Source: Streptomyces sp. NBC_01460 (GTDB taxonomy: Bacteria; Actinomycetota; Actinomycetes; Streptomycetales; Streptomycetaceae). Taken from it: a DNA stretch of 64,000 nt. Positions 1-9,499 of the stretch are shown piece by piece (the stretch's first letter is position 1; the number at the start of each line of letters is the position of its first letter). Both the position numbers and the translations under genes were made by a program. Location of the stretch: contig NZ_CP109473.1 in NCBI RefSeq assembly GCF_036227405.1, positions 3,100,001 to 3,164,000 of the forward strand. The letters are read 5' to 3'. Below the pieces are notes generated by a model. The model was not told the DNA's origin and did not search any database. It was given only the letters and a program-made list of their open reading frames with translations.

Positions 1-489
1 GGGGTGGACATCGTGATCCGCCCGCCGGACGCGGCCCTGGAGACCATGCCCGAGGTGGTGCGGCAGATGCACACCGCCTCGGGCCTCCTCGACGAGCTGG
101 CCGGGGGCACGACCCTGGCCGACGCCGAGGAGCGGGTCCTGGCCTACATCCGCGAGCACGTGAAGGAGCCGGGCAAGGCCCCTCTGTGCGGAAACTCGGT
201 CGGCACGGACCGGGGCTTCCTCGCGCGGGACATGCCGTCCCTGGAGGGCTACCTCCACTACCGGATCGTCGATGTGTCCTCGGTCAAGGAGCTGGCGCGC
301 CGCTGGTATCCGAGGGCGTACTTCAACAGTCCGGACAAGAACGGCAACCACCGGGCCCTGGCCGACATCCGCGACTCCATCACGGAGCTCCGTTACTACC
401 GGGACGCGGTCTTCGTGCCGCAGCCCGGACCGGACTCGGCCCGCGCCAAGGAGATCGCGGCGCGCCACACGCCGGCCGCCGGACAGTAG
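1..489 (+). CDS. orn: Oligoribonuclease, C-terminal part (cut by window edge)
   Basis: This is the 3' part of a DEDDh 3'-5' exoribonuclease that degrades 2-5 nt RNA and pGpG left-overs in the cytoplasm. The frame is open from base 1. The visible part contains the family block GNSVGTDRGFL and the C-terminal exonuclease motif NGNHRALADIRDSI, which carries the conserved His and Asp. The first exonuclease motif (WIDCEMTG in relatives) should lie before the window. The GTG at base 4 encodes an internal Val and is not the start. The family is about 200 residues long, so roughly 40 are missing. pGpG is the breakdown product of c-di-GMP, so this gene is functionally linked to the c-di-GMP enzyme at 40330-42171. 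Confidence 0.93.
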   Translation, partial: GVDIVIRPPDAALETMPEVVRQMHTASGLLDELAGGTTLADAEERVLAYIREHVKEPGKAPLCGNSVGTDRGFLARDMPSLEGYLHYRIVDVSSVKELARRWYPRAYFNSPDKNGNHRALADIRDSITELRYYRDAVFVPQPGPDSARAKEIAARHTPAAGQ

Positions 490-617
490 GCGCACGACCC
501 CGCTGCTCACGGGCCCTCCGGGGCCCGTGATCGGCCCCTGAGGAACTCGGGCGCGAGCACCCGCTCGGACCCTGTACACTTTTTCTCGGCCGGTCAGGAA
601 AGCGACCGGGCGACATG

Positions 618-690
618 GTGGGTATAGCTCAGCTGGCAGAGCACCTGGTTGTGGTCCAGGATGTCGCGGGTTCAAGTCCCGTTACTCACC
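618..690 (+). tRNA. tRNA-His (GTG)
   Basis: The cloverleaf folds completely. The acceptor stem GTGGGTA pairs with TACTCAC with one G-T pair. The anticodon loop reads TTGTGGT with anticodon GTG, and the T-arm GGGTTCAAGTCCC is present. G617 can pair with C690 and supply the extra 5' G-1 typical of tRNA-His. CCA is not encoded. Confidence 0.95.
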
Positions 691-702
691 CTGATTGATC
701 AA

Positions 703-733
703 GGCCCGACCTGTGAGAACAGGTCGGGCCTTC
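703..733 (+). terminator. Terminator after tRNA-His
   Basis: A perfect 10-bp stem, GGCCCGACCT (703-712) with AGGTCGGGCC (721-730), has an 8-nt loop and is followed by TTC. It lies 13 nt after the tRNA. The 734-918 interval that follows, downstream of the minus-strand TerD gene, shows nothing else I can support. Confidence 0.8.
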
Positions 734-918
734 GTCATGTCCGGAACGTCGGGACGCGGCGGGAACACCGGCGCCGAGCCCCGCATGGAACGCCGGCCAC
801 CGGGCATCCGAGAGAACGGTCCCGCCGCGCTTTCCCCCGACGCGGCGGGGCCGCCCCTCGGGGGCGGCGGACCGCACCCCTGGCGCCCGGCCCCTGCCGG
901 AGCGAGCGCGTGACGGTG

Positions 919-2799
919 TCAGACCCGGGCGCAGCGGTCCCGGAGCTCGGAGATGACGGCTCCCTCGAGGGCGTTGGCGTCCCCGTCGACAGCGGCCACC
1001 CGCTCGGCCACGTCGAGGAGGTCGCTCAGATCCCCCGGCTCGGCATCCACGCGCCCCCACACCTCGGCGGGATCGACGTCGACGAGGTGGGCGAGCTGTT
1101 CGTCGACCACGTGGTGCTGCTCCCTGACCAGCCTGACCAGGTGCCGCATCAGCAGCGTCTCGTCGTCGGTGATCTTCCGGTCCGCCCTGATGACGAGCCA
1201 CGCGACCCACAGCATCAGCTGGGGGTGCCGGCTCCGCCTGCTGAGCCCTTCGGCGAGTTCGATCACACGGGCCTCGTTCCGGAAGACGGCTTGCGCGTGC
1301 CGCCCCGCGAGCAGCGTCGTCCAGCGGTTCAGCACCACCGCGAGGGGGACGCCGACCAAGGGGATGCCGATCTTGATGACGTTGCGCTGCAGGAGGTACT
1401 TCCCCACGACCGGGAGTCCCCTCGCGGCGGTCAGCGCCCCTCCGGAGTAGAAGCGCTTGATCATCGGCCGCACGAGGGCCGGGACCGCCTTGACCACACC
1501 TTCCCGGACTGCCTCCCCGCCCTTGATCGTGAAGGCCACCCTGATGAGCTTCCACATGTCGTCGGGATCGGACAGGTCGAGCGGGACCCGGTGGAGGACC
1601 GCGATGTCGTGGGCCAGGCGGAGCTGGAGCCGGGTGACGAAGGCGACATCGACCATCATGGTCGCGACGGCAGCCGGGACGGTAGCCGCCGAGGCACCGC
1701 CGAGACTCCCGAGGGTGGCGGCGACGGTCGCCGTATAGGCCCCGGCGGAGAGCCCGCCTTCCAGCGCGGCGTACCGGGCCGCCATCTTGATCCGCTGGTC
1801 GACGACGGCATCCACGGGTACGCCCTCGTACCGCTCCCGGAAGTACTTCTGGTCGGCCTTGCCGGTGTAGGAGCTCAGGGCCTGAGCGCTGAGCTTGGTG
1901 AACCAGCCGCCCGACTTGATGTCGTCCGCGCTCAACCCCTTGATGAATTCCTTCAGTTCGGCCCGCTCACGCTCGACGGTCTCGCGGTCGGCGGTCTCCC
2001 GGCCGGCGTCCTGGCCGTCTCCGGCGTCGAGGGCGTCCCCGGCCTCGACGGCGTCCGCCGGACCCTCGGGGACGGCGAGGTCCTCAGGGCTGTCCGGCGT
2101 ACGGCCGGGGTGCCCCGCGTCCCCCTCCTGGCTCCGCGTCTCCCCGGCGTCCGCCCCTGCCTCGGTCGCGGGCTCCGGTGCCCGGGGCGGGGGCACCGCG
2201 GCCGCCGGGGACGCGGCCCGGGAGCCGAGGCCGGTCACGGCACCGTCGTCCGCGCTCCGGGCCGCGACGTCGAGGTCGACACCGAAGTCCGCCGCCAGTC
2301 CGGCCGGGCCGGATGCGTATCCCTGGCCCACGGCCCGGAACTTCCACTCGCCCGCGCGCCGGTAGAGCTCTCCGAAGATGAAGGCGCTCACAGCCCCGGC
2401 GTCCTCGACGGAGAAGTGGACGAGGTCATTGCCGGAGCTGTCGGCGACGGTCAGGAGGAGGTCGTCGAAGTCCCCGAACCGCGACCCTCCGGACCGGCTC
2501 GCCGCCACCACGATCCGCTCGACCCCCGGTGGTACGGCGTCCAGGTCGAACCCGATCCGGCTCTCGTCGCCGTCAGCCGTGGGGGTCTTCCCGAGCAGCC
2601 GCACACTCCCCTCGCCGGCGGTCGGGTTGCCGTGGAAACAGAAGTCGCCGGCGCCGCGCACCTTGCCGTCACCGTCGAGGAGAAGAACGGAGACGTCTGC
2701 GCTCCCCTCCTCGGTCACGCTGCTCCAGCCGAGGCTCATCACCACGGACCCGACGTCCTCGCTCAGCGTGGCCAGACCGACGTTGGCACCCTTGATCAT
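919..2799 (-). CDS. TerD / EcsC-like / TerB-like fusion protein (stress response)
   Basis: This 626-residue cytoplasmic protein seems to join three families. Residues 1 to about 190 form a TerD domain: it starts MIKGANVGL and contains a GDFCFHGNP block and an acidic FDLDAVPPGVERIVV strand that fits the Ca2+-binding TerD fold. A Pro/Glu/Ala linker follows. The middle region (about 290-480) is amphipathic to hydrophobic and looks like EcsC, with residues such as MMVDVAFVTRLQLRLAHDIA. The C-terminal 110 residues (LMLWVAWLVIRADRKITDDE onward) resemble an acidic TerB bundle. I chose the ATG at 2799 because TerD proteins start there; an in-frame GTG at 2808 with GGGGGA just upstream is the alternative. 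The family is linked to tellurite, envelope and redox stress, but the substrate is unknown. It is followed only by intergenic DNA to cebR. Confidence 0.8.
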   Translation of the reverse strand: MIKGANVGLATLSEDVGSVVMSLGWSSVTEEGSADVSVLLLDGDGKVRGAGDFCFHGNPTAGEGSVRLLGKTPTADGDESRIGFDLDAVPPGVERIVVAASRSGGSRFGDFDDLLLTVADSSGNDLVHFSVEDAGAVSAFIFGELYRRAGEWKFRAVGQGYASGPAGLAADFGVDLDVAARSADDGAVTGLGSRAASPAAAVPPPRAPEPATEAGADAGETRSQEGDAGHPGRTPDSPEDLAVPEGPADAVEAGDALDAGDGQDAGRETADRETVERERAELKEFIKGLSADDIKSGGWFTKLSAQALSSYTGKADQKYFRERYEGVPVDAVVDQRIKMAARYAALEGGLSAGAYTATVAATLGSLGGASAATVPAAVATMMVDVAFVTRLQLRLAHDIAVLHRVPLDLSDPDDMWKLIRVAFTIKGGEAVREGVVKAVPALVRPMIKRFYSGGALTAARGLPVVGKYLLQRNVIKIGIPLVGVPLAVVLNRWTTLLAGRHAQAVFRNEARVIELAEGLSRRSRHPQLMLWVAWLVIRADRKITDDETLLMRHLVRLVREQHHVVDEQLAHLVDVDPAEVWGRVDAEPGDLSDLLDVAERVAAVDGDANALEGAVISELRDRCARV

Positions 2800-2994
2800 C
2801 TTCTGCACGCGTCCCCCAAGGCACGACCGGGCCGGAAGCGCACGCACGGCCGGGGTATGTGACGTCGTGTGGTGCGTCACACATTCGTCGTACGCGCGGA
2901 ATCCTAGCGGCCGACCCCGCACCTTATGGAGAAGTTGTGAAAGAAGGGCTTTCGCGTGGACGATCAGGGCCCGGCCCCGCGTCCACGCGGCGCC

Positions 2995-4041
2995 TCAGGA
3001 CGACTCCCGCACCACCAGCTCCGTGGGCAGCACGATCCTCGGGCGTTCCTGGGTGGGGTCGTCCGACGAGCGGTTCGCGATCTCCTGGAGCAGGACGCGG
3101 GTCATCGTGCGGCCCATCTCCTCGATCGGCTGGCGCACGCTCGTCAGGGGCGGGTCCATGTGGCGGGCGACCGCGGAGTCGTCGAAGCCGATCAGGGCGA
3201 CGTCGTCGGGGATGCGCCGGCCGGACTCGCGCAGCACCTGGCGGGCGCCCGCCGCCATCACGTCGGAGGCGGCGAAGACCGCGTCCACGTCGGGGCGGCG
3301 CTCCAGCAGCTCCCGCATCGCGCGGGCACCGCCCTCCTCGCTGAAGTCCGCGGGCGCGATCAGCCGCTCGTCCGGGTCGAGGCCAGCCGCGGCGACGGCC
3401 TTGCGGTAGCCGTCGAGGCGGCGCTGGGCGCCGTAGACGTCGAGTCGGCCGGTGATCGTGGCGATGGAGCGGCGGCCTCGCGATATGAAGTGGTCGACGG
3501 CCGCTCGGGCACCCTCGAAGTTGTCGGAGTCGACCGAGGGCAGCGTCTCCGCCGCGTGCCTGCGGCCGCTGATCACGGAGGGCATGCCGAGCTGTTCGAG
3601 GAGGTCCGGCAGCGGGTCGTCCGCGTGGACGGAGACCAGGAGCACCCCGTCCACCCGGTGCGCGGTCAGGTACTGCGCGAGCCGCCGGCGCTCGCGGTCG
3701 TTGCCCGCGAGGGTCAGCAGCAGCTGCATCTCGGTGTCGGCGAGGGCGGCCCCGACACCGCGCACGATGTCGGAGAAGTACGGCTCGGCGAAGAAGCGGG
3801 TCTCGGACTCGGGCACGACGAGCGCGATGGCGTCCGTGCGGTTGCCCGCGAGCGCCCTGGCCGCACGGTTGGGCACGTAGCCCAGTTCGGCGACGGCCGC
3901 CTCGACGGCCTCCCGGGTCTGGGCGCTGACCCGCGGTGAGCCGTTGATGACGCGCGAGGCCGTGCCGCGCCCCACTCCGGCCCGGGCCGCTACTTCTTCG
4001 AGCGTGGGCCGCCCGCCACTCCGTACTCGCGCTGCCGCCAT
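2995..4041 (-). CDS. cebR: LacI-family repressor, CebR-type (cellobiose regulon)
   Basis: This 348-residue repressor has an N-terminal LacI HTH (TLEEVAARAGVGRGTASRVI, residues 13-32), a hinge helix, and a periplasmic-binding-like effector domain ending LPTELVVRESS. A good RBS (GGGAGG) precedes the ATG. A perfect CebR box lies about 110 bp upstream, so autoregulation is likely. Adjacent bglC and cebE carry the same box, and this is the basis for the cebR call. In several characterised Streptomyces, cebR sits beside cebE; here it sits beyond bglC. CebR proteins release DNA on binding cellobiose or cello-oligosaccharides. A paralogous LacI regulator with the same operator type cannot be excluded. 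Confidence 0.78.
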   Translation of the reverse strand: MAAARVRSGGRPTLEEVAARAGVGRGTASRVINGSPRVSAQTREAVEAAVAELGYVPNRAARALAGNRTDAIALVVPESETRFFAEPYFSDIVRGVGAALADTEMQLLLTLAGNDRERRRLAQYLTAHRVDGVLLVSVHADDPLPDLLEQLGMPSVISGRRHAAETLPSVDSDNFEGARAAVDHFISRGRRSIATITGRLDVYGAQRRLDGYRKAVAAAGLDPDERLIAPADFSEEGGARAMRELLERRPDVDAVFAASDVMAAGARQVLRESGRRIPDDVALIGFDDSAVARHMDPPLTSVRQPIEEMGRTMTRVLLQEIANRSSDDPTQERPRIVLPTELVVRESS

Positions 4042-4153
4042 GGCTGCCTCCCGTTCGCGGTCAATTTCTCACAGCGGGTTGTGCAAACCAAGTCCCACTG
4101 CCCGGTCCCTTGACACGCGGCCGGACCCAGCGGTCCTCTGCGCACCACCACTT

Positions 4154-4167
4154 CTGGGAGCGCTCCC
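4154..4167. promoter_or_regulatory. CebR box upstream of cebR
   Basis: The perfect 14-bp palindrome TGGGAGCGCTCCCA is identical to the known CebR operator. It lies between the bglC terminator and the cebR start, so it probably mediates autorepression. Confidence 0.85.
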
Positions 4168-4213
4168 AAGCCTAAGGGGTCCGGATGCCGAACACGCAGG
4201 GCGGGCAGAGAAA

Positions 4214-4244
4214 AGCGGGACCCGGCGGCATGCCGGGTCCCGCT
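4214..4244 (-). terminator. Terminator downstream of bglC
   Basis: A 13-bp perfect stem (AGCGGGACCCGGC, 4214-4226, with its complement at 4232-4244) lies 17 nt after the bglC stop. It separates the ceb operon from cebR, which must have its own promoter. Confidence 0.8.
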
Positions 4245-4261
4245 GTTCGTCCTGGTGAGGG

Positions 4262-5719
4262 TCAGACGGTGCCGACCGGGGGCAGTGCGTGGCGGCGGAT
4301 CACGTCCGAGTACCAGTGGGCACTCGTCTTGGGGATCCGGCGCTGGGAGGCGTAGTCGACGTACACGGCGCCGAAGCGCTTCGAATAGCCGTACGCCCAC
4401 TCGAAGTTGTCCATCAGGGACCAGAGGAAGTAGCCGCGGACGTCCGCGCCGTCGGCGACGGCGCGCTGCACGGCGTCGAGGTGGCCGTGGAGGTAGGCGA
4501 CCCGCTCGGGGTCCTCGACCTTGCCCTCGGGCGAGACGTAGTCGTCGAAGGCGGCACCGTTCTCGGTGACCATCAGCGGCAGGCCGGGGTGGTCACGGCT
4601 GACGTCCATGAGCAGGTCGTACAGCCCGTTCGGGTCGATCGACCAGTCCATGGCGGTGCGCTCCTTCCCCTCGGCGAGGTGGAAGGCGACGTGCTCGGAG
4701 CCGGGCCACGGAGAGTGCGCGCTGGCGCCGTGGGCGTCGCTGCGGGCGTAACTGGCGCCCTCCACCGGGGTGGAGACCAGGGTCGGCGTGTAGTAGTTGA
4801 TGCCGAGGGCGTCGACCGGACGGGAGATGGTGGCGAGGTCACCGTCCTTGACCAGCTTCGACCAGTCCACCAGGTGCGAGGTGTCGGTGATCAGGTCCTC
4901 GGGGTACTCCCCGCGCAGCATCGGGCCGGTGAAGACGCGGTTGCCGACCGCGTCGATGCGGCGCGCGGCGTCCGCGTCGGCCTCGCTGCCGGTCAGCGGG
5001 CGGACCTGGTGGAGATTGAGGGTGACCGAGGTCTGCGCAGCAGCGGGGAGTTGGGCGCGCAGAACCTCGATCGCCCGGCCATGGGCGAGGTTGAGGTGAT
5101 GGGCCGCCTGCAGCGCCGCCGCGGGCTCGGTGCGGCCGGGAGCGTGCACTCCGGAGCCGTAGCCGAGGTAGGCCGAGCACCACGGCTCGTTGAGGGTGGT
5201 CCACATGCCGACGCGGTCGCCGAGGGCGCCGGACACGATGGCGGCGTAGTCGGCGAACCGGTCGGCGGTCACGCGCTCGGGCCAGCCGCCGGCGTCCTCC
5301 AGCTCCTGGGGCAGGTCCCAGTGGTAGAGGGTGGCGACGGGCATGATGCCGGCGTCCAGCAGCTCGTCGACGAGCTTGCGGTAGAAGTCCAGTCCGCGCT
5401 CGACGGCCGGGCCGCGGCCGGTGGGCTGGACCCGGGACCAGGAGACGGAGAAGCGGTAGGCCTTCAGCCCGAGCTGCTTCATGAGCGCGACGTCGTCGCG
5501 GTAGCGGTGGTAGTGGTCGGCGGCGATGTCGCCGGTGTCGCCGTTGCGGACCTTGCCGGGCGTGCGGCTGAAGGTGTCCCAGATCGACGGCGTGCGGCCG
5601 TCCTCGGCGGCGGCGCCCTCGACCTGGTAGGAGGCGGTCGCCGCGCCCCAGATGAAGCCCGTGGGGAACTGTGCCTCGGGCGCCTGCTTCGGGGTGGTGT
5701 CGGGTCGTACGGCAGTCAT
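4262..5719 (-). CDS. bglC: GH1 beta-glucosidase
   Basis: This 485-residue cytoplasmic GH1 enzyme hydrolyses imported cellobiose and cello-oligosaccharides to glucose. It begins near [19 protein letters not shown], the GH1 signature. The acid/base Glu is E178 in TLNEPW and the nucleophile is E386 in VTENG. No signal peptide is present. It is the last gene of cebE-F-G-bglC, 190 bp after cebG, and it has its own CebR box immediately in front of the ATG. The box overlaps the ribosome-binding region, so repressor binding would also bar bglC from internal initiation. The length is normal for the family. Confidence 0.93.
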   Translation of the reverse strand: MTAVRPDTTPKQAPEAQFPTGFIWGAATASYQVEGAAAEDGRTPSIWDTFSRTPGKVRNGDTGDIAADHYHRYRDDVALMKQLGLKAYRFSVSWSRVQPTGRGPAVERGLDFYRKLVDELLDAGIMPVATLYHWDLPQELEDAGGWPERVTADRFADYAAIVSGALGDRVGMWTTLNEPWCSAYLGYGSGVHAPGRTEPAAALQAAHHLNLAHGRAIEVLRAQLPAAAQTSVTLNLHQVRPLTGSEADADAARRIDAVGNRVFTGPMLRGEYPEDLITDTSHLVDWSKLVKDGDLATISRPVDALGINYYTPTLVSTPVEGASYARSDAHGASAHSPWPGSEHVAFHLAEGKERTAMDWSIDPNGLYDLLMDVSRDHPGLPLMVTENGAAFDDYVSPEGKVEDPERVAYLHGHLDAVQRAVADGADVRGYFLWSLMDNFEWAYGYSKRFGAVYVDYASQRRIPKTSAHWYSDVIRRHALPPVGTV

Positions 5720-5720
5720 G

Positions 5721-5734
5721 CGGGAGCGCTCCCA
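5721..5734. promoter_or_regulatory. CebR box overlapping the bglC translation start region
   Basis: CGGGAGCGCTCCCA has a 12-bp perfect core, GGGAGCGCTCCC, at 5722-5733 and differs from the consensus only at its first base. It ends 1 bp before the bglC ATG, and its GGGAG arm may double as the Shine-Dalgarno sequence. Confidence 0.8.
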
Positions 5735-5909
5735 TGGGTGGAGGGACAGGGACAGGAAGTGCGGGGGCCCCGGCCCCGTACGGTCTGTGGTCAGGTACAG
5801 GCCGTACGGGACGGCCGGAGGCCGGACCGGGGACGGGACAGCGGACCGGACAGGACCGGGTGGGGTCCGCGGGCCCGGGGTCGGACCGGGGTGGTGCGGC
5901 GGGCCGGGG

Positions 5910-6833
5910 TCAGCCCTTGACGGCGCCGGACATGATGCCCCCGACGATCTGCTTGCCGAAGATCACGAAGACGACGAGCAGCGGCAGCGTGCTGATCAGC
6001 GCGCCCGCCATGACGATGCTCTGGTCGGGGACGTAGGACGCGCTCAGCTGGCCGAGGGCCACCTGGAGCGTGGGGTTCTGCTGGTTCAGCGCGAGGTAGG
6101 GCCAGAAGAAGTCGTTCCAGGCCTGGACGAAGGTGAGCATGCCGAGCACCATCATGGCCGGACGGGCGACCGGCAGCACGATGCTCCACACGATGCGGAG
6201 GTTGTTCGCGCCGTCCACCCTGCCCGCCTCGATGAGCTCGTACGGCAGCGCCTCCAGGAGGTACTGGCGCATGAAGAACACACCGAACGCGCTGACCAGG
6301 GTCGGGAAGATCACCGACTCCAGCTGTCCGCCCCAGCCGATGTCGGACATCATCATGAACAGCGGTACGACGCTGAGCTGCGGCGGGATCGTCAGCGTCG
6401 CGATGACCATGGTCATCAGCGCGCCGCGGCCCTTGAAGCGCATCTTGGCGAAGGCGTAGCCGGCCAGGGTGCAGAAGAACAGGGTCGCCAGGGTGATGCT
6501 GGAGGAGACGATCACCGTGTTGACGATGGCCTTGCCGAGGTTGGCCTGCTCCCAGGCCGCCTGGAGGTTGTTGAACAGGTTGCCGCCCGGGACCAGCGGC
6601 GGCGTGGTGTCCAGCACCTCGTCCTGGGTGCGGGACGCCGCCACGAGCGTCCAGTACAGCGGGAACAGCGAGCCGAGGCCGACGACGGCGAGCGCGAAGT
6701 AGGCGAAGGGGCCCGCGTGGTGCTGGCGGCCGGCTCCGGGCTTGAAGCGGCGGCGGCGCGGAGGCTCGTCACGGACCGTGGCCTTGGAGACGCGGCGGTG
6801 GTCCGGAGCGGCGATGGGGCTGGTGGTGGTCAT
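5910..6833 (-). CDS. cebG: Cellobiose ABC transporter permease CebG
   Basis: This 307-residue MalG-type inner-membrane permease has six predicted helices and an arginine-rich cytoplasmic N-terminus. The ABC-contact (EAA) loop reads [20 protein letters not shown]. It would pair with CebF and an external ATPase, since no ATPase is encoded here; in Streptomyces the shared MsiK serves this role. The ATG at 6833 is preceded by GGGGAG. It starts 15 bp after the cebF stop, so the two are co-transcribed. Confidence 0.9.
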   Translation of the reverse strand: MTTTSPIAAPDHRRVSKATVRDEPPRRRRFKPGAGRQHHAGPFAYFALAVVGLGSLFPLYWTLVAASRTQDEVLDTTPPLVPGGNLFNNLQAAWEQANLGKAIVNTVIVSSSITLATLFFCTLAGYAFAKMRFKGRGALMTMVIATLTIPPQLSVVPLFMMMSDIGWGGQLESVIFPTLVSAFGVFFMRQYLLEALPYELIEAGRVDGANNLRIVWSIVLPVARPAMMVLGMLTFVQAWNDFFWPYLALNQQNPTLQVALGQLSASYVPDQSIVMAGALISTLPLLVVFVIFGKQIVGGIMSGAVKG

Positions 6834-6848
6834 GGTTATCGCTCCCCG

Positions 6849-7847
6849 TCAGGCCGCGGTCTTGCGCATGAAGCGCCCGACGAGCCAGTTGATCGCGGCA
6901 ATGAGCAGCAGCAGGACGAGCATGGCCCAGGCGACCGCGGCGGCCGGACCGAGGTGTCCGAGGTTCCAGCCGTAGTTGTAGAGGTAGATGCTGAGGGTCT
7001 CGTACTGGTGCTCGGAGCCGCCCTGGGCTCCGATCTGACCGCCCTCGAGCAGCAGAGGCTCACCGAACAGCTGCATGGATCCGATGGTCGAGATGACGAT
7101 CGTGAAGAGGATCGTCGGCCGGAGCGCGGGAATCGTCACGTTGCGGAACTGCTGCCAGCGCGAGGCCCCGTCGAGCGAGGCCGCCTCGTAGAGGTCGGAC
7201 GGGACCGCCTGCATGGCGGCCAGGTAGATCAGGGTGTTGTAGCCCGTCCAGCGCCAGATCACGATCACGGCGATGGCGATGTTGGACGTCCAGTGGCCGT
7301 TGGCCCAGTTCGTCTCACCGGCACCGAAGAAGCCGAGGACCCAGTTCAGCAGGCCGCCGTCCGCCCGGAACACCAGGGCGAAGACCAGCGCGGCGGACGC
7401 CACCGAGGTGGCGTACGGCGTGAGGATCACGGTGCGCCAGAAGGTGCTGGCCCGCAGTTTGTAGTTCAGCAGGTGGGCGAGGCCGAGCGCGATCATCAGC
7501 TGCGGCACGGTCGAGATGACGCCGATGACGAAGGTGTTGGTGACCGCGGTCCAGAACTCGGAGTCCTGGAGGATGGTGCTGAAGTTGTCCCAGCCGACCC
7601 ATTCCATCTGGTCGAGGCCGGTCATCTCCACCCGGTGGAGGGCGATCCAGCCGGTGTAGATCAGGGGGTAGAGCCCGAAGGCCCCGAAGACGAGGAAGAA
7701 GGGCGCGATGTAGGCGTACGGCGATGCCTTGTCGTCGAAGCGCCACAGCCGGCTGCGCCAGACCTGACGGGCCGGGGTCATGGGCTTCGGAGCGCGGCGG
7801 CTGGGCCGCGAGCCGTGTGCGCCCCGGGTGGGGGTGGTGGTTGCCAC
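6849..7847 (-). CDS. cebF: Cellobiose ABC transporter permease CebF
   Basis: This 332-residue MalF-type permease has six helices from about residue 40. Its EAA loop is EAASLDGASRWQQFRNVTIP. The GTG at 7847 was chosen because AAGGA lies 9 nt upstream and the family N-terminus fits. An open frame extends to 8006 but reads only Pro/Arg-rich sequence. It lies 168 bp after cebE and just before cebG. The protein forms the membrane channel for cellobiose and cellotriose together with CebG. Confidence 0.9.
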   Translation of the reverse strand: MATTTPTRGAHGSRPSRRAPKPMTPARQVWRSRLWRFDDKASPYAYIAPFFLVFGAFGLYPLIYTGWIALHRVEMTGLDQMEWVGWDNFSTILQDSEFWTAVTNTFVIGVISTVPQLMIALGLAHLLNYKLRASTFWRTVILTPYATSVASAALVFALVFRADGGLLNWVLGFFGAGETNWANGHWTSNIAIAVIVIWRWTGYNTLIYLAAMQAVPSDLYEAASLDGASRWQQFRNVTIPALRPTILFTIVISTIGSMQLFGEPLLLEGGQIGAQGGSEHQYETLSIYLYNYGWNLGHLGPAAAVAWAMLVLLLLIAAINWLVGRFMRKTAA

Positions 7848-8015
7848 AGGTGGGAGTCCTTCCCTGGGGTGTGCCGACACCGCAGGGGCAGGCCGGACCT
7901 GGTCAGGTCCGGCGGAGGTGTCGGAGAAGGTGCGCGGTACCGATGGGGGAACCGGCACCGGTGCGGGCCGGCCGGGACGCGTCGAAGGCGTCCCGGCCGC
8001 CCGCACCGGCGAGGA

Positions 8016-9338
8016 TCAGCCGATCACCTTGTCGATGGCCTCGGTGGCCGCGTTCCACGCGTCGTCCGCGCTGGTGCCCCGCTGCTCCATGTTGTTGATC
8101 TGGGTGCCGATGGTGTCCTTGATGACGCCGTCCTTCGGGCCGAGCACGGCCGCGGGGATGACCTGCGCCTCTTCGGCGTAGATCTCACCGATCGGGGCGT
8201 TGTTGAAGTACTCCAGCTTGGCGGTCTTCACGTCGGGGAGCTCGTAGGCGCCCTTGTTCGACGGGAAGAGGCCGGCGGCCTTGAACACGGCGGCCTGCTG
8301 CTCGGGCGCGGTCAGCCACTTGACGAGCTCACCGGCCTCCTTGACGTGCTTGCCCTTCGCGGGCACGGAGAGGAAGGAACCGCCCCAGTTGGCCGCGGTC
8401 TCACCCGGGGTGCGGGCGATGTCCCACTTGCCCTTGAACTGGTCACCGGAGTAGGTGGCGATCTGCGCGGCCATCCACGCGGGGCAGGCCACGGTGGCCA
8501 TGCTGCCCTTGCGCAGGGCGTTCTGCCACGGGACGCTGAACTGGGCCAGACCCTGGGTCAGCTTCTTGTCGACCGCCTCGGTGGCGAGCTTCCAGCCCGC
8601 CTTGACGCCGGCGCTCTCCTTGTAGATCGCCTTGCCGTCCTTGGAGTAGTACTGCTCCGAGTCGGAGCTCACCACGCCGTTGTACATGGCGCTGGCGGAG
8701 TCCATGAAGAAGGTGTCCTTGGGGGCCTTCTTCTTGTACTCCTCACCGAGCGCGAGGTAGTCCTCCCAGCCACCGGCGAGCTTCGCGGCGACCTCGGTCC
8801 GGTCGGTCGGCAGTCCGGCCTTCTCGAACAGGTCACGGCGGTAGCAGATCGACATGGGGCCGATGTCGGTGCCGGCACCGATGACCTTGCCCTCGTCGGT
8901 GCTCGCCTGCAGCGCCTTCCAGTTCACCCACTGGTCGGGGTCGATCACCTTGGAGAGGTCGGCGAAGGCGTCCGCCTTGGTGTCGACGAGCTCCTTCACA
9001 CGGCCGACCTCTATGCCCTGCACATCGGCCAGGCCGCTGCCCGTGTTGAGCTGCTGGAGGAACTTGGGGTAGTAGACCTTCTCGTCGGCCGTGACGTTTT
9101 CCTTGACCGTGATGTTCGGGTGGAGCTCGTGGTACTTCGCGAAGAGCCCCGCCTCCTTGTAGCCGAACTGGCCGAAGTCGGCCACGGTCAGGGTGATGTT
9201 CCCGTCGGCGTCGGCCTCGCCCGAGTCCGAGCCCGAGTCGCTGCAGCCGGTCAGCAGCAGGGCGGTGGCCGTGAGGCCCGTGGTGACCATGACGGCGGTT
9301 CTGCGGCTTCGACCTGCGACGGTGCGGGTGATGCGCAT
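8016..9338 (-). CDS. cebE: Cellobiose-binding lipoprotein CebE
   Basis: This 440-residue extracellular solute-binding protein has a lipoprotein signal peptide ending in the lipobox LLTGC (Cys about residue 32), followed by a Ser/Gly/Asp linker and a family 1 sugar-binding fold. It captures cellobiose and cello-oligosaccharides for CebFG. The AAGGAG at 9346-9351 supports the ATG. The promoter region carries a perfect CebR box. This is the first gene of the operon. Confidence 0.92.
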   Translation of the reverse strand: MRITRTVAGRSRRTAVMVTTGLTATALLLTGCSDSGSDSGEADADGNITLTVADFGQFGYKEAGLFAKYHELHPNITVKENVTADEKVYYPKFLQQLNTGSGLADVQGIEVGRVKELVDTKADAFADLSKVIDPDQWVNWKALQASTDEGKVIGAGTDIGPMSICYRRDLFEKAGLPTDRTEVAAKLAGGWEDYLALGEEYKKKAPKDTFFMDSASAMYNGVVSSDSEQYYSKDGKAIYKESAGVKAGWKLATEAVDKKLTQGLAQFSVPWQNALRKGSMATVACPAWMAAQIATYSGDQFKGKWDIARTPGETAANWGGSFLSVPAKGKHVKEAGELVKWLTAPEQQAAVFKAAGLFPSNKGAYELPDVKTAKLEYFNNAPIGEIYAEEAQVIPAAVLGPKDGVIKDTIGTQINNMEQRGTSADDAWNAATEAIDKVIG

Positions 9339-9471
9339 TCCACTACTCCTTGTTCCAGGGTGGGACTGGCGTTCGATCTGCTCGGCATACGCGCCGGTGG
9401 GTGCGGGTGCCAGGGGTACGGAGAGGACATGGGCGGTGCCGTCCCCGTACGAGCGAAAAACCTCGTTCGAT

Positions 9472-9487
9472 ATGGGAGCGCTCCCAT
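9472..9487. promoter_or_regulatory. CebR box in the cebE promoter
   Basis: A 16-bp perfect palindrome, ATGGGAGCGCTCCCAT, contains the canonical CebR operator. It lies about 135 bp before the cebE start and is the main operator of cebEFG-bglC. Confidence 0.88.
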
Positions 9488-9499
9488 GCGCTGATGCCG

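Noticed and set aside
649..2862. 737-residue open frame on the plus strand over the TerD gene
   Set aside because: Antisense shadow caused by high GC at third positions; composition rich in Arg, Pro and Gly with no domain, while the minus strand encodes a clear TerD protein.
5652..9494. 1280-residue open frame on the plus strand
   Set aside because: Runs antisense through cebG, cebF and cebE; low-complexity His/Arg/Gly/Asp sequence and no RBS.
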